Positions 1 through 32,767 of a DNA stretch of 64,000 nt are shown here, piece by piece; within the stretch, counting starts at the first letter, position 1, and every line of letters starts with the position of its first letter. Origin of the DNA: Corydoras sp. C115. Its lineage: Eukaryota; Chordata; Actinopteri; Siluriformes; Callichthyidae. Below the pieces are notes generated by a model that was given only the letters and a program-made list of their open reading frames with translations, did no database searches and had not been told where the DNA came from. Position numbers and translations under genes: made by a program. The stretch covers positions 195,001 to 259,000 of the forward strand of contig JAFMOC010000227.1 of NCBI GenBank assembly GCA_019802505.1, given 5' to 3'.

Positions 1-80
1 GGAGTTACTATAAGGTGTGAGAGGGCGTGCCATTATTGTGAATAAATCAAAAGAGGTGAACAAGTGTTGTTAGTCCCGAC

Positions 81-377
81 AAGGGTCGTGGTGGGGGGGT
101 TCCCCATGCCCATCCAGGGGAGAACGTCTCGGGCGCTGGGCAGATACACCCAGGACAGGGCGCCAATCTATCACTGGACACACAGACACACTCTATATGG
201 GGCAATTTGGAGAATTCAATTGACCCTGATCCATGTTTTTGGACTGTGGGAGGAAACCGGAGGAAACCCACGCGGACACAGGGAGAACATGGAAACTCCA
301 CCCAGATGGGGATTCGAACCGAAAATCCGCAGCACTGAGAGGAGAACATGCTAACCACTAAGCCACTGTGCCACCCC
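81..377 (-). mobile_element. V-SINE copy (reference description of the family)
   Basis: A full element is about 345-350 bp. Read 5' to 3' it has a tRNA-like head with A-box-like tggcttagtggttagca and B-box ggttcgaatcc. Next comes a central core, catgttctccccgtgtccgc through cctcccacagtcc, which matches the conserved V-SINE core as I know it. The 3' region ends in gaggataaagcggaagataa and a short (ATGA)n or (GGAT)n tail. The copy here is reverse-oriented and lacks the extreme 3' tail. The superfamily is clear from the promoter boxes and core; the exact family name was not determined. Confidence 0.85.
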
Positions 378-414
378 AAGATGGAAAATATATAAAAATA
401 ATTAGGACAAATTG

Positions 415-710
415 GGCGGCACGGTGGCTTAGTGTTTAGCATGTTCTCCTCTCAGGACTAGGGATTCCTGGTTCGAATCCCCATCTGGGTGGAGTTTCCA
501 TGTTCTCCCCTTGTCCGCGTGGGTTTCCTCCGGGTTCTCCGGTTTCCTCCCACAGTCCTAAAACATGGATCGAGTCAATTGACTTCTCCAAATTGCCCCA
601 TATAGAGTGTGTTTGTGTGAGTGAGTGTGTATCCAGAGATAGATTGGCGTCCTGTCCTGGGTGTATCTGCCCAGCGCCCGAAACGTTCTCCCCTGGATGG
701 GCATGGGGAC

Positions 711-741
<31 letters not shown>

Positions 742-775
742 TAGAGGATAAAGCGGAAGATAATGAATGAATGAA
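415..775 (+). mobile_element. V-SINE, full length, with poly-C expansion
   Basis: The copy runs from ggcggcacggtggcttag to a tail of ATGA repeats. The usual short C run in the 3' region has grown to about 29 C at 710-738. It lies head to head with the minus copy at 81-377. Confidence 0.9.
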
Positions 776-777
776 TT

Positions 778-1956
778 AGGACAAATTCAAATGAAAAGAC
801 TTGCCATATACAGTATATGGCCTCTAGTTTCCCACTGAAAGAATTGTTTAAAGTGTGCTCATTAATGTAAGTCATTAGAGTAAGGTAATTACAAAAATTG
901 TATTTATAGTATTTTGTAGTTGGATTATGCAATATGCATGGTACATCAGGTACACCTGGTCATTTTATAAGTAGCTAGCAGGCTGAAAAAGTGTGCGCAC
1001 CTCACCTTTGATTTTTAAAATTGTTAATCTAGTCCAGTTATTAAAGTGAATGCTGATCGCTGAATACCAGGATTCCGGTTTTTAACGATAAAACACCAAA
1101 TCACAGAATTTAGTTTATAAAAAGCATCAGGAAAAAAATATATTGTATATCACACATTAATATCAATGTGACGTGATGTGCATTGTCGTCAATAATGTCA
1201 CGGCTGTACAAACTGCTCAGCCAATCGGACCTAAGAGCCTAAGGGTAAACTACCCGTTTTATTAATAACTTTATTATATTAAACTTTAAAGAAAACGTGG
1301 GGCCAATTCAGCACTGAACTTTTCTAGTTTATTTTTATTTTTCTATTTATTTCTAACATGGGTGTAGTGCATGAACACACGTTACCTCGTTTGTTTCCTG
1401 GAGTCCTCACGTTCCTCTATGAGACGACATGAACGAGAATGTGACAGACGAAGAAGGTTCCAAGCTCCGTCCCGTGTCGCTCTGCATGAGCATCTGGTCA
1501 AACTGGAATGGAGATGATTATAGAGTTTATTGTTATGATTTATGTTTTATGATTTGCTGAGTCACTACGCTGAGTCTAAAATCTGAAGTTTCTTCATATG
1601 GAGCGTATGAATATAAATTCGGCATGTAATTGAATAGGATTTAAAATCTGATTAATGAACTGTAATACAGCTTTACTTTGTAAACACAGATTTAACCAGC
1701 AAAATTTAAAATTAAAAACCACCCCATATTTTGTTAAATTACTTTATCCTAAATTAATTCTGCTTTAGTAGAAAATGGGCAATTTATCCTTAGAAAACAA
1801 AATTAATTAATTACCACTAGCAATAGCATTTGCAAACTTTTTACCAGACACACAGACAAACAGATGAAGCTAATATAGGAGTGGAAATAAAAATAATAAG
1901 AATAAGAATAATAAGTATGCCTTTATCTTTTAACTTATTATCTAAGAATAATAAGT
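778..1956. other. Unique AT-rich intron sequence
   Basis: No reading frame, RNA gene or recognised repeat is visible in this stretch. It is presumably part of the intron upstream of exon 2, because the first coding exon is not in the window. Confidence 0.5.
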
Positions 1957-2313
1957 ATCCATCCATTATCTTTCGCTTTATCCTATATATGTTGATTGGG
2001 GGGGGGTTCCCTATGTCCATGCAGGGGAGAGTGTTTCGGGCGCTGGGCAGATACACCCAGTACAGGGCGCCACTCTATCACTAGACACACACTCACTCAC
2101 ACACACACACACACACACACTCTATATGGGGCAATTTGGAGAACTCAATTGACCATGATCCATGTTTTTGGACTGTGGGAGGAAACCGGAGAACCCGGAG
2201 GAAACCCACGCGGACACGGGGAGGACATGGAAACTCCACCCAGGTTGGGATTCGAATCGGGAATCCATAGTGCTGAGAGGAGAACATGCTAACCACTAAG
2301 CCACCGTGCTGCC
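1957..2313 (-). mobile_element. V-SINE with internal (CA)n
   Basis: This is a reverse copy from tail (ccatccattatctttcgc) to head. A CA run at about 2091-2120 replaces the usual short gtgtgtgag segment. Confidence 0.88.
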
Positions 2314-2348
2314 ATTATAATAATAATCATAATAAAAAAAAAAAACAT

Positions 2349-2494
2349 CTGTGTGTCCAGTGATAGATTGGCGTCCTGTCCTGGGTGTATCTGCCCAGCG
2401 CCCTAGACGTTCTCCCCGGATGGACATGGGCAACCCCCCCCCCCCACGGCCCTAGTAGAGGATGAAGCGGAAGATAATGGTTGGATGGGTGGAT
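2349..2494 (+). mobile_element. V-SINE 3' half (5'-truncated)
   Basis: Only the part from gtgtgtccagtgatagattgg to the GGAT tail is present. It is preceded by an A run. Confidence 0.8.
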
Positions 2495-2504
2495 AAAAAC
2501 ATCC

Positions 2505-2700
2505 GTAATTATCTGATCAGCCAATCATTTTGCAGCGGTGTAATCTATAAATGGTCCAACTTCTGACTGTGGCATGGTTGATGGTACCAGACGGGCTGAT
2601 TCCATTCTCCCGAAACAGTTTTTTCCCACACAGCAGTGTGAGGAGTGTGTAAGTTTCCTGTGTGGACATCTCTGAGTGGACCCTGCGGACACTGGTTCTG
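2505..2700 (+). mobile_element. Degenerate Tc1/mariner-like transposon fragment
   Basis: The segments tctgatcagccaatca (2512-2527) and gtggcatggttgatggtacc (2568-2587) followed by agacgggctg resemble the 5' part of a common fish Tc1-like element, including the start of its DNA-binding domain. No open frame survives. The identification is from remembered sequence and needs a repeat-library search. Confidence 0.5.
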
Positions 2701-2769
2701 GTACTGGTTCCATGTTATGATTGTGGTTAGCCACCTGTGAGAGAGAGAGAGCGTGAGACGCCATCATGA

Positions 2770-3576
2770 CCTGGTTTTGATGTTACCCACACTCGTACCT
2801 TTATATTTCTTCGACCCAAATTAAAATTAAAGGTTAAATCTTCTCCGTTGTAATGAGACGGACCCTGAGACGCTTAGTAACCCGCACTGTGTGTGGAACT
2901 AATGCGTGTGTTCAGCTCCATTCGAATCGGTTGGAGGGCGTGATGTCATCAGCCGGTTAGTTAATGGACCCGCATGGTGTTTGGTGTGTGCTCGTTCCTT
3001 TAAAGGGTTAAAGGGGAAGTTTGCAGCAGGACAGTTGCAGTGCACTTATTTAAAAGGCAGTTAAGAAGAAAAGTAACGGAAATGTGAGGGCGCTACAGAC
3101 GTGTAAAATAAGCACTTTAATCCACCCGCACGCCAGAGAGTCAGCAGTCCTCGTTCTGTCTGCAGGAACAGCAGCTTCGTTTAACAGCAGCTTCTTTTAA
3201 ACCAAAAATATGTGAACCACTGACCAGCTGACCGTCGCACCCATTTCCTTCCTCAATCCTCCTAAACCTGTGGCTCTCTTTTTGTAAAAAAAACACTGAA
3301 TTCATTACTTACAGAGAGATTGTCTAGGCTTTGATGCCCAACCGGTTCTTTTCTGTGTGGAATTTGCATGTTCTCCACATGTCCCTCACACCAGTTTCTA
3401 AATACAAGCTTGTGGGTAAACTAGTGATGTAACATTCACTCTGTGTGTGTCTGCCGTGTGATTGGTTGGTGACCTGTTCAGAGTGTTTCCCCATCTTTTG
3501 TCCTGTTTGTACTGGGATAGGCCCCTTCACCCCATTTTATATTAATCAAGCCAAACTTGATATTAAAAAATGTCTT
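2770..3576. other. Unique intron sequence upstream of exon 2
   Basis: No coding potential or known repeat is recognised. Base composition is mixed and only short runs occur. Confidence 0.5.
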
Positions 3577-3865
3577 TCCATCCATTATCTGCAGCTTTAT
3601 CCTCTACTACTGTTGGTGGGGAGGGGGTTCCCCATGCCCATCCAGGGGAGAACGTTTTGAGCGCTGGGCAGATACACCCAGGACAGGACGCCAATCTATC
3701 ACTGGACACACACTCACTCACACACACACACACACACTCTATATGGGGCAATTTGGAGAACTCAATTGACCTTGATCCATGTTTTTGGACTGTGGGAGGA
3801 AACCGGATAACCCGGAGGAAACCCACGCGGACATGGGGAGAACATGGAAACTCCACCCAGATTGT
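3577..3865 (-). mobile_element. V-SINE lacking its tRNA head, next to exon 2
   Basis: This reverse copy runs from the tail to ctccacccagatt and then stops, so the head is missing. It passes into a TG-rich tract (3865-3931) that ends about 33 bp before the exon 2 acceptor. Confidence 0.85.
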
Positions 3866-3931
3866 ATGTGTTTGTGTGTGTGTGTATGTGGGTTTGTGTG
3901 TGTTTGTGTTCGTGTGTGTGTGTGTTATGTG
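3865..3931. repeat. TG-rich microsatellite upstream of exon 2 acceptor
   Basis: An imperfect (TG)n run with TTTG interruptions. A normal pyrimidine tract (cttaccttccctcttccg) separates it from the AG. Confidence 0.85.
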
Positions 3932-3964
3932 ACCCACCTTACCTTCCCTCTTCCGTCTCCTTAG

Positions 3965-25578
<21,614 letters not shown>

Positions 25579-25963
25579 TCTCTGTTGTGGTGCCGTTGCT
25601 CCCTCTAGTGGACGTGGGCGGTACAGCAGAGCTCCTCAGTCTGTGGACTTCACTGCACCTCCTACTGCCGAACGATGAAACAGAAAACATCTCTCTGTTC
25701 AGTACCTTCTTATGGTTTATTGTCTTTTGTCGAGAGCTGGGTGTCCTACATGTTTCAGGGTTGAAGGCGAGCGCACACGCGGCCGCCCGAAACCAGACAG
25801 AAGCCTTTAGATACTGAATACACGGCGGTGTTTTATTTCTAAACCTAGGTTGACTTGGTGATGGGATCAGGACCAACTGAACGTGGCTAGAGCTTCTTCC
25901 TTTTTTCTCACCAGCTTTTCGTTACTCACCGAGCGGTCCAAAATAGCAGAAAATAGAATGGAC

Positions 25964-26202
25964 GGCCAAAAGTATGTGAACAGAAACACCAGCTTTCATT
26001 TGAATCGTTCTCCCGTGACGGGCGATTCATTCCAGAAGTGTCCATGAAAAGCCATGAAGAGCAAGATCAGGGGTGTGTGCAGGATTGTGGAACCACCTTT
26101 TAAAACTGTGCACCATGGCGGTGATTTAAGGACCTTAATGTAACTAGCAACAAACACAGCACAAGATTCTGTAGCATTAACATGACCCCTCACTACAACA
26201 TC

Positions 26203-26261
<59 letters not shown>

Positions 26262-26539
26262 CGGCTTAGTGGTTAGCACATTCGCCTCTCCGCTTCGAAT
26301 CCCCATCTGGGTGGAGTTTCCATGTTCTCCCCATGTCCGTGTGGGTTTCCTCCGGTTTCCAAAAACATCAGCTGGTCAATTGAGTTCTCCAAATTGCCCC
26401 ATATAGAGTGTGTTTCAGTGACTGAGTGTGTACCCAGCAATAGATTGGCGCCATGTCCTGGGTGTATCTGCCCAGCGCCCGAAACGTTCTCCCCTGGATG
26501 GGCATGAGGAACCTCTAATTACGCCACGACCCTAAAAGA

Positions 26540-26615
<76 letters not shown>

Positions 26616-26630
26616 CACATACTTTTGGCC
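25964..26630. mobile_element. Tc1-like non-autonomous element with perfect 17-bp TIRs
   Basis: The left end ggccaaaagtatgtgaa (25964-25980) is the exact reverse complement of the right end ttcacatacttttggcc (26614-26630). GGCCAAAAGTAT..GA is typical of fish Tc1/mariner termini. The interior keeps no transposase reading frame. It is dominated by a (TA)n array split by a V-SINE (26259-26540). It sits 386 bp past the etnk1-like stop codon, so it is probably transcribed in the 3' UTR. Confidence 0.75.
26259..26540 (+). mobile_element. V-SINE inserted inside a (TA)n array
   Basis: This is a shortened copy with head (ggcttagtggttagca), body and 3' region. It is flanked on both sides by pure TA repeats (26202-26258 and 26541-26612), which were one array before insertion. 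It is nested within the inverted-repeat element 25964-26630. Confidence 0.85.
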
Positions 26631-28092
26631 AGTAATTAGCCGAGCCAGTCTGCTATCTGGAATGGAACCTTTTTTTTGTTATTGATGTGTGAGATGCACG
26701 TTGAGTTTTACCTCCAGCTGATGTCAGATCAGTGATGGACCAATGGAACCACGATAGAGCACTTGTTCTTTGTTTTTTTTTTTTTTCTGCCTTGTCCCGT
26801 CACTGTGAACTGCTTTAGAGCATGCATCCTTAATAAAAAGAAAGAAAAAAAAAAGTACAAAAATAGGTGCTTAGCGTAGACGTGGAGCGCCGGACTTACG
26901 GTTCTACCTTCACCAAAGTGCTGTGGTTCCTTCCTTGTAATATTTGCACATTTTGCCTAAAAATGTATCATAGAACTTTTTCTTTTCTTTTTTTAGAAAA
27001 AAGAAGCTATTTTTGGAGAAAAAAAAAAAGATTGGGAATTAATAATATAACTGACCTGATGCCTTAAAATCAGACACGCCTCCATGCCAACCTGATCTCT
27101 TCCAAGTCTAAACATTTTCTAAGATGTATTAATTGGATGAATAATTAAGACCCGTCCCGTGGAGCTGGGTGACCAACCGTCTGCTCTCCACGGCAACGCG
27201 AGGTGATTCTTTGAAACCTTCAATCTGATGTGATGATGTTCACGCAGATCTTAGAATGCTCTCGTTCATCAGTCAGTGTTCTCAGTCGCAGGTGACCGTG
27301 ACGGGGTCCGCCCCGTCACCCTCCTCGACTGTCCTGCACTTACGAGCTATACGAACTGGGGTTTGCATCCAGTCGCTTGCTTTGTGTGTGAAATGTAAAT
27401 CTGCTCGAATGTGTCATAACTGAACGTTGAACATGTAGATACTGTGAGACTCAATTCTTTAAATACTGAGCTGTTTATAATGCATTTAATTGCCTTTATA
27501 TTGCACTTTAAAGCTGCACTGTGGAACTTTTAGGGATTGAGCGACCTCTGGTGTTGACAGGAGGCCGGACACTAATAGAAGGTTCTCTACAGTACAATCT
27601 GTACAGTGAACGTCAGGTCTTGTATTTCCACCCAAATCACCGGGATAATTAATTAATTAATTAAAGAGCTCGTCTTCGTTTCTCCTGAAGACACAGAGCG
27701 GACTTGTTAACGATGTTCATACTATAGATGTTAATTTTTTGCTGTTAATTAATTGTTAAATGTGTCACTTAAAGAAAAAAGTTTGAGGGGGGGTTTAATT
27801 GATAGACTGCATGACATTGTGATGTCACACTTGGACTCTGTATGCAATTGGACAAAATGCTGACCTTGCAACAAAAAAAATAAAAAATTGCATTAATTCT
27901 CACAGCGACTGCTCACGACGAAGACCGTTCAGAGAACCTTTGGCCTCCTGGTTGAAGTTCCGCAGGGCAGCTTTAAAGTGCCGAACGTGGAGCTCCGTTT
28001 AGGGAGATCATCTCTGATCATCTCTGTGCACTTATCCGGGGCGTCTCACCTCCTCGAACTTCTCTTAAACATGTAATCGAACACATGCTGTT

Positions 28093-28095
<3 letters not shown>

Positions 28096-28162
<67 letters not shown>
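28096..28162. repeat. (CA)n microsatellite in putative 3' UTR
   Basis: About 33 CA repeats. They would be transcribed if the distal poly(A) site is used. Confidence 0.95.
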
Positions 28163-28165
<3 letters not shown>

Positions 28166-28540
28166 TCCACTACCAGTTCAGAACTCTGTGTATATGTACA
28201 TCTTTAAATGACTGTGAGATCTTTGCTGATGTCTGTAACTGTACATATGATTTACATCCTTTTTTTCTAAAAATGTAAAGCAGTGAAAGTAAATCAGTAA
28301 AGCGTGCAGGGGGGGGGGTATTGGGGGGGGGGGGGGTATAAATTTGCATTTGAGATTCTGTATGTTCACATTGTCTAAATGCAAATAAAGATTCCATCCA
28401 GTTCTCAGTTGTTTCTCTTTGGGTGATTAACACTGGAGCAAGTTCTTATTTCTGCAGCTGCTTCGAAGTGAGGGGTCCATCAGACGTCCATGTTTATGGT
28501 CTTCTGTGATGTTAAGGGTCTTTATCTTTCTGTAGAAGCT

Positions 28541-28775
28541 ACATTTACATTTACATTTACATTGACATTTACATTGACATTTGGTCATTTAGCAGACGCT
28601 TTTATCCAAAGCGACTTACAAGGTGAGCACAGGGTTAAACACAACAACCCTGGAGCAATGAGGGTTAAGGGTCTTGCTCAGGGACCCACACTGGTAACTT
28701 CAGGGGAGCTGGGAGTTGAACCCCCAACAGATTGATAGCCCAACACCCTAACCACTGAGCTACCACTCCCCCATA
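28541..28775 (-). mobile_element. tRNA-derived SINE with L2-type tail
   Basis: The minus strand starts with a tRNA-like head (tagctcagtggttagggtgt as A-box region, ggttcaactcc-type B-box). It ends in gtaagtcgctttggataaaa and gcgtctgctaaatg, the 3' tail shared with L2/UnaL2-type LINEs as I know it. It is about 235 bp, terminated by (TTTACA)n-like repeats. It is distinct from the V-SINE family. Confidence 0.8.
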
Positions 28776-28964
28776 GCTCCTCTTACTTTTAGTGTAAGTA
28801 CTTTTAGAACTTGCCAGGGGCGTTTTTAGGGTTTAGGAACATCAGGGACTTTAGCCCAGATCCCTTATTCCCCCTCTGTCCTCTTTAAAAATTGCCCTTT
28901 CATGAGAGTATTTATCCATATTCAAACTGTCGTTACATTGATATTGTTTTGATAATTCATTAGT

Positions 28965-29323
28965 TCATTCATTCAATATCTTCCGCTTTATCCTCTATTA
29001 GGGTCGCGGAGGGGTTCCCCATGCCCATCCAGGGGAGAACGTCTTGGGCGCTGGGCAGATACACCCAGGACAGGGCACCAATCTATCACTGGACACACAC
29101 TCACTCACACAAACACACACACACACACACTCTATATGGGGCAATTTGGAGAACTCAATTGACTTAATCCATGTTTTTTGGACTGTGGGAGGAAACCGGA
29201 GAACCCGGAGGAAACCCACGCGAACACGGGGAGAACATGGAAACTCCACCCAGATTGGGATTCAAACCGGGAATCCCTAGCGCTGAGAGGAGAACATGCT
29301 AAACACTAAACCACCATGCCGCC
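28965..29323 (-). mobile_element. V-SINE, full length
   Basis: Complete reverse copy with a CA expansion (29111-29130). Confidence 0.92.
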
Positions 29324-29678
29324 CTTCATTCATTAGTTATACTGGATACAATTAAATTACAGGAAATGTGTCTGTCAGCAGTGGAGAGCACATTCAGTTC
29401 TAATAAATGATGGTTTTGGATGAAATTTTTAAATAAATGAACCTGAATTTTGGCAGAAAAGCATGAAAGGTTTACGAGTCAGTCGCAGATGAGACAGTTT
29501 TAACGAGGTGTTGTTTTGAAATACTGTAAGTTTGCGCCTACAGAAAAATTCTGACGGTTTCTGAAAGCTAAGAAGCTGCTCTTTACAGCCAACATACAGT
29601 TATTACGGTAACTTTACTCCCGCTGCTGGTCTCCCTCACACACACACAGAGCTTAGAAGCACAAACAGCTGACTTCTC
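29324..29678. other. Unique sequence
   Basis: No gene or repeat recognised. Confidence 0.5.
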
Positions 29679-29868
29679 CATTCATTCATTATCTTCCGCT
29701 TTATCCTCTATTAGGGTCGCGGTGGGGTTCCCCATGCCCATCCAGGGGAGAACATTTCGGGCGCTGGGCAGATACACCCAGGAAAGGACGCCAATCTATC
29801 ACTGGACACACACTCACTCACACAGACACACTCTATATGGGGCAATTTGGAGAACTCAATTGACCTTA
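29679..29868 (-). mobile_element. V-SINE 3' half fused to an inverted copy
   Basis: The tail-to-core part stops at aactcaattgacctta and joins the head of the next, opposite copy without a spacer. Confidence 0.88.
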
Positions 29869-30199
29869 TGGCTTAGTGGTTAGCATGTTCTCCTCTCAGC
29901 ACTAGGGATTCCCGGTTCGAATCCCCATCTGGGTGGAGTTTCCATGTTCTCCCCGTGTCCGCGTGGGTTTCCTCCGGGTTCTCCGGTTTCCTCCCACAGT
30001 CCAAAAACATGGATCAAGTCAATTGAGTTCTCCAAATTGCCCCATATAGAGTGTGTTTGAGTGAGTGTGCCCAGCGATGGATTGGCACCCTGTCCTGGGT
30101 GTATCTGCCCAGCGCCCAAGACGTTCTCCCCTGGATGGGCATGGGGAACCCCACCGCGACCCTAATAGAGGATAAAGCGGAAGATAATGGATGGATGGA
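29869..30199 (+). mobile_element. V-SINE, head starting at the fusion point
   Basis: The head begins at tggcttagtggttagc without ggcggcac, and the GGAT tail is complete. Confidence 0.9.
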
Positions 30200-30235
30200 G
30201 GTCATCTGTTGTTACATTAATATTGTTTGATAATT

Positions 30236-30592
30236 CATTCATTCATTCATTATCTTCCGCTTTATCCTCTATTAGGGTCGCGGTGGGGTTCCCCATGCCC
30301 ATCCATGGGAGAACGTCTCGGGTGCTGGGCAGATACACCCAGGACAGGACACCAATCTATCACTGGGCACACACTCACTCACACAAACACACACATGCAC
30401 TCTATATGGGGCAATTTGGAGAACTCAATTGACTTAATCCATGTTTTTGGACTGTGGGAGGAAACCGGAGAACCCGGAGGAAACCCACGCGGACACGGGG
30501 AGAACATGGAAACTCCACCCAGATGGGGATTCGAACCGGGAATCCCTAACGTTGAGAGGAGAACATGCCAACCACTAAGCCACCATGCTGGT
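30236..30592 (-). mobile_element. V-SINE, full length, part of a local duplication
   Basis: Reverse copy whose head end and following 70 bp recur at 31337-31639. Confidence 0.92.
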
Positions 30593-30899
30593 AAACCCAT
30601 CCACAGGTGCTTAAATAACATCTTTAAACCGAAGTGTGTGGCTTTAATCATCCGTCAGACTCGTGCTGTTCACTAAGTGCTTACTGAAGCGCGGCGTGTC
30701 TAATGGAGATGAAGCTGAGGAGTGCGTTGTGCTTCGGTTTAATGAAGGTTTCCAGCAGCGTGCACGGTCCCGTCCAAATCACCACTGTCTACACAAAGGG
30801 CCCTAGGTGTGTGGGGCCCCGGAGTCCTCGCGCTCAGCCATCACGTGTTGGAGGAAGGGTGTAGGGGGCGTTTTGGAAGTGCGCCCCGGTACCACGCGG
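30593..30899. other. Unique sequence; start duplicated at 31567
   Basis: The first 70 bp (30593-30661) recur nearly unchanged at 31567-31639. The rest is unassigned. Confidence 0.5.
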
Positions 30900-31185
30900 G
30901 GTGTTCATTCGTCTTGATTAGACGCGCCAACCTAATTACAGGCGGAGGAAACAGTAATTAGCGCGCGTGTCACCTCGTTAATCACGAGCAATTCCTCCGC
31001 TCTATTTTTATCTGATTAATGGCTCGTTATGCATTGGTGGGGGGGGCATTTATAATTGGGGAGAGCTAATTGTACGCAGCTTGCCCGCTATGGTCTTATT
31101 TCCCCATAACCTCATTAGCTCTCTTTTTGTTGCCCGAATGTAATATGTGTCCCTTAAACACTTCGGTTACCATGGCAACACGTTG
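30900..31185. promoter_or_regulatory. Candidate conserved element with RFX X-box
   Basis: A repeat-free stretch dense in TAATTA/ATTA-type homeodomain cores (cctaattacagg, cagtaattagc, tgattaatgg, gagctaattgt). It also contains a perfect palindromic X-box, GTTACCATGGCAAC, at 31166-31179. Conservation itself was not tested. Confidence 0.4.
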
Positions 31186-31336
31186 TTACATAACAGGGCT
31201 CTCAAATATAGTGATCCCTTAAGGGGTGAGGAGTGAAATAAGTGGCACCATAAACCAATCATTACATAATCATGTTTACTGTACTCTAACACCATACCCC
31301 CCCCCCTCCACCCCTCAAAGGATACACAATAAAAAT

Positions 31337-31566
31337 CCAGGACAGGACACCAATCTATCACTGGACACACACTCACTCGCACACACACTCTATATGGGGC
31401 AATTTGGAGAATGGGGCATGTTTTTGGACAGTGGGAGGAAACCGGAGAACCCGGAGGAAACCCACGGGGACAAGGGGAGAACATGGAAACTCCACCCAGA
31501 TGGGGATTCGAACCGGGAATCCCTAGCGTTGATAGGAGAACATGCCAACCACTAAGCCACCGTGCT
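31337..31566 (-). mobile_element. V-SINE, 3'-truncated copy of the 30236-30592 locus
   Basis: Starts at ccaggacaggacacc and runs to the head. Its flank ctggtaaaccca is shared with the copy 970 bp upstream. Confidence 0.88.
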
Positions 31567-31650
31567 GGTAAACCCATCTACAGGTGCTTAAATAACATTT
31601 CGTTAAACCGAAGTGTGTGGCTTTAATCATCCGTCAAATTTCCTTTACAG

Positions 31651-31930
31651 GACGCCATGGTGGCTCAGTGGTCAGCATGTTCTCCTCTCAGCACTGGGGA
31701 TCCGAATCCCAGGTTCGAATCCCAGTCTGAGTGCAGGGTCCATGTTCTCCCCATGGGTTTCTATTGACTTCTCCGGTTTACAGTCCAAACACATGGATTC
31801 AAGGTGAATTAAGTGTGTCTGTGTGAGTGAGTGTGTGCCCAGTGATAGATTGGCGTCCTGTCCTGGGTGTATCTGCCCAGCGCCTGAAACGTTCTCCCCC
31901 GGATGGGCATGGGGAACCCCCCCGCGACCC
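31651..31930 (+). mobile_element. V-SINE, divergent
   Basis: The head is gccatggtggctcagtgg. It is shortened in the core and joins a minus copy tail to tail at about 31930. Confidence 0.85.
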
Positions 31931-32267
31931 TCCATCCATCGATTATCTTCTGCTTTATCCTTTATTAGGGTCCCCATGTCCATCCAGGGGAGAACGTTTC
32001 GGGCGCTGGGCAGTTACACCCAGGACAGGGCGCCAATCTATCACTGGACACACACTCACTCACACACACACACTCTATATGGGGCAATTTGGAGAATTCA
32101 ATTGACCTTGATCCATGTTTTTGGACTGTGGGAGGAAACCGGAGAACCCAGAGGAAAACCACGCAGACACTGGGAGAACATGGAAACTCCGCCCAGATGG
32201 GGATTCAAATCGGGAATCCCCAGCGCTGAGAGGAGAACATGCCAACCACTAAGCCACCGTGCCCCCC
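31931..32267 (-). mobile_element. V-SINE
   Basis: Reverse copy ending ccaccgtgccccccc, directly followed by a partial + copy. Confidence 0.9.
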
Positions 32268-32268
32268 C

Positions 32269-32506
32269 GGTTTCCTCCGGGTTCTCCGGTTTCCTCCCAC
32301 AGTCCAAAAACATGGATCAAGTCAATTGAGTTCTCCAAATTGCCCCATATAGAGTGTGTTTGTCTGAGTGAGTGTGTGTCCAGTGATGGATGGGCGTCCT
32401 GTCCTGGGTCTATCTGCCCAGCGCCCGAAACGTTCTCCCCTGGATGGGCATAGGGAACCCCACCGTGACCCTAATAGAGGATAAAGCTGAAGATAATGGA
32501 TGGATG
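32269..32506 (+). mobile_element. V-SINE 3' two-thirds
   Basis: Starts inside the core at ggtttcctccgggttctcc and is complete to the GGAT tail. Confidence 0.88.
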
Positions 32507-32767
32507 AACGAATCAGACAGAAAAAGTAGAGCCAGGTGCATGTTTCTGATCATGTGTCAATCAAACTATTACCATGGCGACATTAACGGAGTCTGTGTCG
32601 ATGTTTCCCGACAGAATCCAAACCCAAAAGTCATCTACATTCAGAACTTTGGCATGTTCTCTTTTAAATCACTATTACAATCACAACATCACGATGGAGC
32701 GGTTTAATTCAGATACAGTTCCTAAATAGTTTCTGACTCGTGAAGTGTTTATTCCCCAGAACTATTA

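Larger units (their letters stand above)
25579..28405 (+). other. etnk1: Probable 3' UTR of etnk1-like gene
   Basis: No coding sequence follows the stop codon. Candidate poly(A) signals AATAAA lie at 26832-26837, just before an A-rich run, and at 28384-28389, followed by a GT-rich stretch. Either would give a long 3' UTR, which is normal for ETNK1. The span includes the inverted-repeat element at 25964-26630, a (CA)n tract at 28096-28162 and G runs at 28307-28334. No further gene is visible. Transcript data would be needed to fix the end. Confidence 0.45.

Noticed and set aside
2525..2767. 80-codon minus-strand frame
   Set aside because: It overlaps a Tc1-like fragment in antisense and has no recognisable product.
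3563..3937. Many 60-150-codon frames with CPGCICPAPETFSPGWAWG or similar
   Set aside because: They recur at every V-SINE copy on both strands and are translations of the SINE.
25587..25817. Small frame just after the etnk1-like stop
   Set aside because: It lies in the 3' UTR, has no family resemblance, and the kinase already ends at the expected C-terminus.
29869..30199. tRNA gene (A-box and B-box visible)
   Set aside because: The boxes belong to the tRNA-like head of a V-SINE; no cloverleaf with a proper acceptor stem follows. The same applies to all other copies.
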